A DNA stretch of 5,311 nt, from NCBI GenBank assembly GCA_002322865.1, contig DCOH01000046.1:10300-15610 (forward strand), in the 5' to 3' direction. Under the pieces are notes generated by a model. That model was not told where the DNA came from and did not search any database. It was given only the letters and a program-made list of their open reading frames with translations. Source of the stretch: Sphingobacterium sp. UBA1575 (GTDB taxonomy: Bacteria; Bacteroidota; Bacteroidia; Sphingobacteriales; Sphingobacteriaceae). Of the stretch, positions 1 to 4,704 are shown piece after piece. The translations under genes were made by a program, and so were the position numbers. Numbering within the stretch: position 1 is the stretch's first letter; the number at the start of each line of letters is the position of its first letter.

Positions 1-745
1 ACTGCCGATCTAGGAACTCGACCATCACTTCTTTTGGCAAGCCCGTTAATTGTAGGAATTTTTCCATGTGGAGATTAGAATCCAGAAATAATTTATCCTT
101 TTCCATTGCATGTTTAATGATTTGATGGTAGGCTATCCAATCCTGATCACTGATCTTAATCGGTTCTACTTTTTGGGGAGATAACACGTTGTAATAGGTC
201 CGACGGATATCGACGGCGAATCGGGAAGTCAAAAACACCAATATGATGAAGATTCCAATTACATTAATGACCATAAAAACATAAACCGGTTTGACATCGT
301 AGACAAATGGCTTAAATAAATAAAATACCATCGTCAACAAGAAGAAGCTAACGATGTAACCAAAGAAGCACAGGATATCCAATAACACAGCTTTATGTCT
401 TTTGGATATCCCCCTTACTTTTCCCGTATTCCTTAGGACATAAGTAGGATATGCGATTAATGAGACGATATAGGCCATATAAAGAAGGAGGAGCTGCGAT
501 TTTTTTATATCATCTACCAGGATGATATACCAGGTAGAGAAGACGAAAAAAGGTAAAAAATGCAGTAATATCGTACTAAAGTTTACTTTCTGATCCTTTA
601 GATTCCATAAACAGGCCAATAACATAGGACCATATAATAAGGCAATCGGGATATTATACATATAGACCATCAGGGGAATATGCAGGATTAATAATAAACA
701 GAATATCAAGATCAACAAGTTGAAATTACTCAGTCTGTCTTTCAT
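1..745 (-). CDS. Membrane-anchored AraC-family transcriptional regulator, partial (C-terminal HTH off the left edge)
   Basis: The reading frame starts at the ATG at 745 and stays open to the window edge (248 codons, no stop). Seen: about seven hydrophobic segments, roughly residues 8-28, 32-47, 57-77, 84-103, 119-143, 153-172, with the motif LLYGPMLL near residue 37 and LLHFLPFFVF near 60. A soluble stretch from about 185 follows, containing KDKLFLDSNLHMEKFLQLTG (217-236). Known: Bacteroidota have many regulators with a multi-helix membrane domain carrying an 'LLYGP...LHFIPF' pattern, followed by an AraC-type HTH that opens with a 'lyl.p.Lt...LA...' helix. The segment at 217-248 matches the start of such an HTH. 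Inferred: it senses a membrane or periplasmic signal and controls transcription; the ligand is unknown. The frame is open upstream to 823 but offers no other ATG. The gene is divergent from the DUF4382 lipoprotein gene. The family call is fairly sure, but the actual HTH helices are not visible here. Confidence 0.75.
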   Translation of the reverse strand, partial: MKDRLSNFNLLILIFCLLLILHIPLMVYMYNIPIALLYGPMLLACLWNLKDQKVNFSTILLHFLPFFVFSTWYIILVDDIKKSQLLLLYMAYIVSLIAYPTYVLRNTGKVRGISKRHKAVLLDILCFFGYIVSFFLLTMVFYLFKPFVYDVKPVYVFMVINVIGIFIILVFLTSRFAVDIRRTYYNVLSPQKVEPIKISDQDWIAYHQIIKHAMEKDKLFLDSNLHMEKFLQLTGLPKEVMVEFLDRQ

Positions 746-757
746 AGTTTGGTAGTT

Positions 758-771
758 TAGGGATTTCCCTA
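758..771. repeat. Small inverted repeat TAGGGA-TT-TCCCTA upstream of the regulator gene
   Basis: Two perfect 6-bp arms flank a 2-bp centre, ending 12 bp upstream of the ATG at 745. It is one of few G/C-containing symmetric sites in this A/T-rich spacer. It could be an operator or a small leader hairpin close to the translation start of the AraC-type gene. The function is inferred from position only. Confidence 0.35.
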
Positions 772-1217
772 TAAAAATGGTATTTCCTTTTACTAAAATA
801 TCAGTTAATAACTTAGCAAGTCCTCATCGGTAATAGCCTACCATTTCTAATCTGCTATATGCCCACTTCCTGATAAGGAGATTTTTTAATTGTGTATAGT
901 TAATTTTCTGAATTCGAGTTGTAAAAGTTTAAAAAAAGCCTTAAAAAATTACAAAATTTAAAAAACATGAAATTAAATTTATATGTAATATTTTTTCAAA
1001 ATATTATTAAATTTTCTTAAAATACATTCAAATTTTAAATCTTTTTTAAGCTTTAACCTACCTGTTAAACATTTTTATCTAAAGCAAATATAAAAAAATT
1101 AAAATAATTAAGTTTATTTTATACATTTTTATGATGAACATCAATTTATTTTATAATATACGTTTCTACTATCGAAGAATAATTTCAACCTCAGCGTGCA
1201 TAACGTAATCTTTTGGA

Positions 1218-1241
1218 ATGTTAAAATTTATGTTTTAACAT
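1218..1241. promoter_or_regulatory. Candidate operator: 9-bp perfect inverted repeat upstream of the lipoprotein gene
   Basis: The arms ATGTTAAAA (1218-1226) and TTTTAACAT (1233-1241) are perfectly complementary around a 6-bp centre. The site ends 45 bp before the ATG at 1287 and just upstream of a -7-like sequence at 1252-1259, so it covers the expected -33 region. That position suits a repressor or activator site. Because the surroundings are A/T-rich, chance symmetry cannot be excluded, and no binding protein is identified. Confidence 0.35.
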
Positions 1242-1251
1242 ATAAAGGCAT

Positions 1252-1259
1252 AAGATTTG
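1252..1259 (+). promoter_or_regulatory. Possible Bacteroidota -7 promoter element (AAGATTTG) for the lipoprotein gene
   Basis: AAGATTTG differs by one base from the Bacteroidota -7 consensus TAnnTTTG and lies 27 bp before the start codon. No clear TTG-type -33 box sits at the usual distance; that space is occupied by the inverted repeat at 1218-1241. This is a weak call. Confidence 0.25.
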
Positions 1260-1286
1260 TAAAACAATGCTATCAATTTAAAAACT

Positions 1287-2057
1287 ATGAGAACGTTATT
1301 ATCATTTGCATTAGCCGCTGCTGCACTTACATTCGGAAGCTGTAGCAACGACGACGGGATGGACCTGAACAGGACAACCCCTGTCACTATTAAAATGACC
1401 GATGCCCCAGGGTACTACGATCAAATCTTTTTAAATATTGACCACATTGAAATCTTATCAGCAGGTGGCAATAAAACAGTGGATATTGATGATGATCCTT
1501 TTGACATCCTTTTGTACCGCTTAGGCCGTGATACGGTACTGGCCAATGCTGATGTGCCATCAGGTCAACTTCAAGAAATCCGTTTAGTATTAGAAGATGA
1601 AGGAAATGAAGTGGTGATCGATGGTGTTAGGCATAAGCTGACTACACCTAGCGGTCAATCATCCGGAGTGAAAATCAAGGTTCAGGATAATCTGGAACCT
1701 GGGGTTGCGTATACCCTATTGTTGGATTTTGATGCATCGAAATCGATTCACAAGACTGGAAACGGGAAGTATATGTTAAAACCGGTGATTCGCGCTATTC
1801 CTGTAGCAGTATCTGGCGCAGTGAAAGGTATTGTTTCTCCAAAAGAATCACTAGCGAACCTACTATTGATTAATGGAGCAGATACTTTGGGTACATTAGC
1901 TGATACATTAGGAAATTTCTACTTTCCAGGTGTAAGATCAGGCACGTATAAGTTATTGGTTCAACCCACGGTGGCACCTTATCAGGAGAAAACCATTATG
2001 CCTATTGAGGTTACAAATGGTCAAGTGAAAGATCTAGGAACCATCGGGGTTAATTAA
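1287..2057 (+). CDS. DUF4382 domain lipoprotein with C-terminal carboxypeptidase-regulatory-like domain
   Basis: This 256-residue protein has a lipoprotein signal: MRT, a hydrophobic stretch (4-16), then FGSC with the lipidated cysteine at 19. The mature protein starts CSNDDGMD. Acidic residues right after the cysteine resemble the lipoprotein export signal described in Bacteroidota, so surface exposure is a fair inference. Residues about 32-172 match DUF4382: VTIKMTDAPGYYDQIFLNI near 33-51, and LLLDFDASKSI (144-154) followed by YMLKPVIRAI (162-171). Residues about 175-256 read as a small beta-sandwich of the carboxypeptidase regulatory type, with the LADTLGNFYFPGVRSGTYKL pattern at 204-223. 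The biochemical role of DUF4382 is unknown to me. The ATG at 1287 is chosen because it directly begins the signal peptide; there is no Shine-Dalgarno sequence, as is usual in this phylum. The gene appears to stand alone, divergent from an AraC-type regulator and followed by a repeat island. Confidence 0.85.
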   Translation: MRTLLSFALAAAALTFGSCSNDDGMDLNRTTPVTIKMTDAPGYYDQIFLNIDHIEILSAGGNKTVDIDDDPFDILLYRLGRDTVLANADVPSGQLQEIRLVLEDEGNEVVIDGVRHKLTTPSGQSSGVKIKVQDNLEPGVAYTLLLDFDASKSIHKTGNGKYMLKPVIRAIPVAVSGAVKGIVSPKESLANLLLINGADTLGTLADTLGNFYFPGVRSGTYKLLVQPTVAPYQEKTIMPIEVTNGQVKDLGTIGVN

Positions 2058-2100
2058 TAATATCCTCAAGGATTTTATTGGACATCCAAAGGTACTTTAT

Positions 2101-2167
2101 TGTCATCTTGATTGACTTTACTTGTCATCCTGAGCGACTTTACTAGTCATCCTGAGCGTAGTCGAAG
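2101..2167 (+). repeat. 22-bp direct repeat, two full units plus a third partial unit
   Basis: Units begin at 2101, 2123 and 2145 with an exact 22-bp period. Units 1 and 2 match at 19 of 22 positions, both ending GACTTTACT. Unit 3 shares GTCATCCTGAGCG with unit 2 and then diverges into the left arm of the hairpin at 2146-2217. The earlier units look like truncated or degenerated copies of the same dispersed repeat head. Confidence 0.75.
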
Positions 2168-2217
2168 GATCTGTACGGTTACCAACGAACAGATGCTTCG
2201 ACTTCGCTCAGCATGAC
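2146..2217. repeat. Dispersed palindromic repeat (GTCATCCTGAGCG...CGCTCAGCATGAC) forming a long hairpin
   Basis: The left arm at 2146-2174 and right arm at 2189-2217 are complementary at 26 of 29 positions around a 14-bp loop. From memory of such genomes, the core 'GTCATCCTGAGCG.AGTCGAAGGATCT' is a frequent intergenic repeat in Bacteroidota, comparable in style to REP/BIME elements. Lying 89 bp after the lipoprotein stop, it could stabilise that mRNA's 3' end or attenuate transcription. There is no T-run after it, so it is not a classic intrinsic terminator. No transposase is nearby. Confidence 0.8.
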
Positions 2218-2226
2218 ATGAAGGAA

Positions 2227-2251
2227 GATTGCTTCGTTCCTCGCAATGACG
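2227..2251. repeat. Fragment of a second dispersed repeat family (GCTTCGTTCCTCGCAATGAC core)
   Basis: The 25-bp stretch contains GCTTCGTTCCTCGCAATGAC (2231-2250). Its reverse complement, 'GTCATTGCGAGGAACGAAGC', is a dispersed intergenic repeat I recognise from several bacterial phyla. Only one arm is visible here, ten bases after the preceding hairpin, so this looks like a truncated copy placed beside another repeat. Family membership rests on recall, not on a search. Confidence 0.6.
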
Positions 2252-2260
2252 CAAAGGTCT

Positions 2261-2288
2261 ATCATCTATCATCTATCATCTAACATCT
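2261..2288 (+). repeat. Heptanucleotide tandem repeat (ATCATCT)4
   Basis: Three perfect ATCATCT units (2261-2281) are followed by one unit with a single change, AACATCT (2282-2288). A partial TCT precedes them. A short tandem array like this can vary in copy number by slippage. It lies about 120 bp before the asnB start and outside the likely core promoter, so any effect on expression is uncertain. Confidence 0.8.
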
Positions 2289-2327
2289 CCAACCCAATTT
2301 TCATTTATTCAACAAAAATTAAAAAAT

Positions 2328-2349
2328 ATTATGAAATTAATTTTATAAT
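2328..2349. promoter_or_regulatory. Candidate operator: 22-bp imperfect palindrome upstream of asnB
   Basis: The sequence has a perfect 10-bp A/T palindrome (AAATTAATTT, 2334-2343) flanked by ATTAT and ATAAT. Ten of the eleven symmetric base pairs match. It ends 3 bp before a -7-like element at 2353-2360 and 60 bp before the asnB ATG, which suits a regulator site. Composition is pure A/T apart from one G, so chance symmetry is possible. Confidence 0.35.
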
Positions 2350-2352
2350 CAT

Positions 2353-2360
2353 TTTATTTG
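2353..2360 (+). promoter_or_regulatory. Possible -7 promoter element (TTTATTTG) for asnB
   Basis: TTTATTTG differs by one base from TAnnTTTG and lies 49 bp upstream of the ATG at 2410. No convincing TTG sits at the -33 spacing; that region is the palindrome at 2328-2349. The leader between this element and the ATG is A-rich and has no Shine-Dalgarno sequence, as expected for Bacteroidota. Confidence 0.25.
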
Positions 2361-2409
2361 TATCATAATATCAACAAAACAATAAAAACATTAATAAAAT
2401 TTAAATATT

Positions 2410-4092
2410 ATGTGTGGAATAGTAGGAGCTTTTGAAATCATACAACCTGTATCCGAATTAAGACCTCAAGTATTGGAAATGTCGAAACGTATCCGTCATC
2501 GTGGTCCAGATTGGTCAGGGATCTACAGTTCAGAAAAAGCAATTTTAGCCCATGAGCGGTTAGCGATCGTTGATCCAAAATCGGGAAGCCAGCCATTATA
2601 CAGTCCGGATGGACAAGTTGTATTGGCGGTAAATGGTGAAATCTACAATCACCAAGCGCTACGAAATTCCCTGGCACATTATGATTTCACTACACAATCC
2701 GATTCCGAAGTGATCCTAGCCCTCTACCTGGAAAAGGGGCCGTCATTTGTCGAAGACTTGAACGGCATCTTTGCCTTTGCCTTATATGATGCACGTGATG
2801 ATTCTTTTTTCATTGCCCGAGATCATATGGGTATTATTCCACTTTACTACGGTAAAGATCAATATGGTCAACTATTTGTAGCTTCCGAGTTAAAATCCTT
2901 GGAAGGATTCTGCGAACAGATCGACCAATTTCCTCCAGGACATTACCTGCACAGCAAGGAAGGGCAGGAACCTATCCAATGGTACAAACGCGATTGGGAA
3001 CAATTTAGCGCTGTAAAAGATAAAGATACCGACCTGGGAAAATTACGCCAAGGATTGGAAGATGCCGTACATCGGCAATTGATGTCGGATGTTCCTTACG
3101 GAGTTTTATTATCAGGAGGATTGGATTCATCGGTAATTGCTGCCATCACCAAAAAATTCGCTTCCAAAAGGATTGAATCCGAAGATCAGGAGGAAGCCTG
3201 GTACCCTCAATTGCATTCTTTTGCCGTAGGGTTGAAAGGATCTCCGGATCTTATTGCTGCGCAAAAGGCAGCAGATCACATTGGTACCATCCACCACGAA
3301 GTTAACTTCACGATTCAGGAAGGCTTGGATGCTATTCGTGACGTAATCTATCACCTGGAAACTTACGATGTGACCACTATCCGTGCCTCTACACCGATGT
3401 ACCTCTTGGCTAGGGTAATCAAGTCCATGGGTATCAAGATGGTGTTATCTGGAGAAGGGTCGGATGAACTTTTTGGAGGTTACCTATACTTCCATAAGGC
3501 ACCAAACGCGCAGGAATTCCATGAGGAAACGGTTAGGAAATTGAAAAAATTATACCTCTACGATTGTCTCCGCGCCAATAAATCATTGGCAGCATGGGGT
3601 GTGGAAGGTAGGGTTCCATTTTTGGATAAGGAATTCATGGATATTGCGATGCGCATCAACCCACAGGATAAAATGATTACTTCCGAACGCATGGAGAAAT
3701 GGGTGGTCAGAAAAGCATTTGAGGATTATCTTCCAGAAAGCATTGCCTGGAGACAAAAGGAGCAATTTTCAGATGGGGTAGGCTATTCCTGGATCGACAC
3801 ACTGAAAGCGCAAGCGGAGGAGAAAGTGACCGATACGGAATTTGAGGCAGCAGCCAAACGCTTTCCGATCAATACACCAAAAAACAAGGAAGAGTATCTG
3901 TACAGATGCATATTTGAAAGTCATTTCCCGTCGGACGCGGCAGCCAAATCGGTTCCATCCGTGAAGTCCGTAGCCTGTAGTACGCCTGAAGCCTTGTTAT
4001 GGGATGCTTCTTTCCAGAACATGAACGATCCATCAGGAAGAGCGGTTGCTTCTGTCCATAACAGCACCAGTAGTAATGCCGTATTGAGCTAA
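2410..4092 (+). CDS. asnB: Asparagine synthetase B (glutamine-hydrolysing)
   Basis: This cytosolic enzyme makes asparagine from aspartate, glutamine and ATP, releasing glutamate, AMP and pyrophosphate. At 560 residues it is close to the E. coli AsnB length (about 554) and appears complete. The start is fixed by MCGIVG: Cys2 is the amidotransferase nucleophile freed by Met removal. The N-terminal class-II glutaminase domain (about 2-190) keeps Arg50, VNGEIYN with Asn75 and Glu77, and Asp98. The synthetase domain (about 210-510) has the pyrophosphate-loop motif SGGLDSS (235-241), SGEGSDELFGGY (347-358, with Glu349 matching the proposed catalytic base), and GRVPFLD (400-406). The C-terminus keeps DPSGRAV (540-546) and VH (549-550). 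After that, ten residues to the stop do not resemble the short usual tail. The last 60 bp overlap the convergent YhhN gene. It follows a repeat island, so is probably its own transcription unit. Confidence 0.97.
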   Translation: MCGIVGAFEIIQPVSELRPQVLEMSKRIRHRGPDWSGIYSSEKAILAHERLAIVDPKSGSQPLYSPDGQVVLAVNGEIYNHQALRNSLAHYDFTTQSDSEVILALYLEKGPSFVEDLNGIFAFALYDARDDSFFIARDHMGIIPLYYGKDQYGQLFVASELKSLEGFCEQIDQFPPGHYLHSKEGQEPIQWYKRDWEQFSAVKDKDTDLGKLRQGLEDAVHRQLMSDVPYGVLLSGGLDSSVIAAITKKFASKRIESEDQEEAWYPQLHSFAVGLKGSPDLIAAQKAADHIGTIHHEVNFTIQEGLDAIRDVIYHLETYDVTTIRASTPMYLLARVIKSMGIKMVLSGEGSDELFGGYLYFHKAPNAQEFHEETVRKLKKLYLYDCLRANKSLAAWGVEGRVPFLDKEFMDIAMRINPQDKMITSERMEKWVVRKAFEDYLPESIAWRQKEQFSDGVGYSWIDTLKAQAEEKVTDTEFEAAAKRFPINTPKNKEEYLYRCIFESHFPSDAAAKSVPSVKSVACSTPEALLWDASFQNMNDPSGRAVASVHNSTSSNAVLS

Positions 4093-4704
4093 CATATAGC
4101 TGCTTATGATCATAATACCGGAATCGGGAACATAAGCCACAAATTTGTTGATGGCTAAAATGGAATCAGAAGCGATAAATAAGAGAGAGCCGATAAAGAT
4201 GAATAAAAAACTGGCCAGGCTGGTCTGCTGTTTTCGGGTAAAAGCGAACAAAGCCATGGCTGCTATCACAAAGATATAGGCAATGACCGGTATTTCCAAT
4301 ACACCTAAACTGGGTTTCAGAACGCTATATAAATAATAGGAATAACTGATGAGCAAACAGGCAATGAAGATATAACCTTTATGTTTGGTCAGACTTAGGC
4401 TGGACGTTTGTATAATAAATGCCCAAGCATAAAGGATATGGCCTATGAGAAAAGAACCTAAGCCAAAGATGAACATGTTGTTCATCATGAGAAAGACATC
4501 GCCGGCTAGGCCAAAAACCAATCCGGCAGCTATCAATCGATGGAATTTTCTCTTCAAGCCTATCGCATTCCAGAGGAACAGTACCAATACGATACAGATC
4601 AATGGTTTCGTCATAATCCTTAAACCATCCAAATGCTGCTGTATGGCTAGCAGATGGCAGATAAACAGGATGGCAAAAACGATATGGAATATGAACTTTT
4701 TAAT
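4033..4704 (-). CDS. YhhN/TMEM86-family membrane protein (predicted lysoplasmalogenase), probable ATT start
   Basis: Family members characterised in animals and some bacteria hydrolyse the vinyl-ether bond of lysoplasmalogens in the membrane; this activity is inferred here. Seen: a multi-pass membrane protein with family hallmarks (numbered from the ATT at 4704): TKP (32-34), GDVFLM with Asp69, IGHILY with His89, GSLLFIASDSILAINKF with Asp180, and SYMLAQYGI with Gln207. The first ATG in frame is at 4614 (MTKPL) and a TTG lies at 4632. Both would remove the first membrane helix. The frame continues upstream as KKFIFHIVFAILFICHLLAI, a credible first helix typical of the family, back to ATT at 4704. 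Further back the frame stays open to a stop at 4752, with no ATG, GTG or TTG. Starting at ATT gives 223 residues, a normal family length, and overlaps the upstream permease stop by 5 bp, suggesting translational coupling. The 3' end overlaps asnB by 60 bp. Family call sure, start uncertain. Confidence 0.85.
   Translation of the reverse strand: MKKFIFHIVFAILFICHLLAIQQHLDGLRIMTKPLICIVLVLFLWNAIGLKRKFHRLIAAGLVFGLAGDVFLMMNNMFIFGLGSFLIGHILYAWAFIIQTSSLSLTKHKGYIFIACLLISYSYYLYSVLKPSLGVLEIPVIAYIFVIAAMALFAFTRKQQTSLASFLFIFIGSLLFIASDSILAINKFVAYVPDSGIMIISSYMLAQYGITTGAVMDRSNRSS

Larger units (their letters stand above)
746..1286. other. Divergent, very A/T-rich intergenic region (541 bp) with no gene
   Basis: This spacer separates the minus-strand AraC-type regulator from the plus-strand lipoprotein gene, so it should hold both promoters. 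I found no credible coding sequence or RNA gene. From about 920 to 1160 the base composition becomes almost pure A/T with long A and T runs, unlike the flanking genes. It contains short inverted repeats at 758-771, 986-1006 and 1218-1241. The 986-1006 one has 9-bp A/T arms and a 3-nt loop and could be chance. For the regulator, a weak Bacteroidota-like promoter can be read on the minus strand: TTG at 819-817, a 16-nt gap, then TATTTTAG at 800-793. This is one mismatch from TAnnTTTG with slightly short spacing, so it is only suggestive. Confidence 0.6.
2058..2409. other. Repeat-rich intergenic spacer and asnB leader (352 bp), no gene
   Basis: No credible coding sequence is present. The first half (2101-2288) is a stack of repeats: a 22-bp direct repeat running into a long imperfect hairpin, a fragment of a second dispersed repeat, and a 7-bp tandem repeat. 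The second half (about 2295-2409) switches abruptly to A/T-rich sequence and should carry the asnB promoter and leader; it includes a 22-bp imperfect palindrome and a -7-like element. The spacer separates two co-directional genes that are probably transcribed independently. Confidence 0.7.

Noticed and set aside
986..1006. 9-bp A/T inverted repeat with a 3-nt loop
   Set aside because: Pure A/T arms within an almost pure A/T stretch; chance symmetry is likely, so it is only mentioned in the spacer entry.
967..1020. Tiny plus-strand ORF of 17 codons starting MKLNLY in the A/T-rich spacer
   Set aside because: Length and composition are expected by chance in this A/T-rich DNA, and nothing supports translation.
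2101..2217. CRISPR-like array
   Set aside because: The 22-bp units are directly adjacent without unique spacers and there are no cas genes; this is a dispersed palindromic repeat.
2146..2217. Intrinsic terminator of the lipoprotein gene
   Set aside because: The hairpin is strong but no T-run follows on either strand, and its sequence matches a dispersed repeat type; a role in 3'-end stability remains possible.
2438..2677. Minus-strand open frame of 79 codons inside asnB
   Set aside because: It lies wholly antisense to the certain glutaminase domain of AsnB and its translation shows no recognisable family; a shadow frame.
3127..3354. Minus-strand open frame of 75 codons inside asnB
   Set aside because: Antisense to the conserved synthetase domain, with no domain signature of its own.
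3583..3765. Minus-strand open frame of 60 codons inside asnB
   Set aside because: Antisense to the RVPFLD region of AsnB, with no family resemblance.
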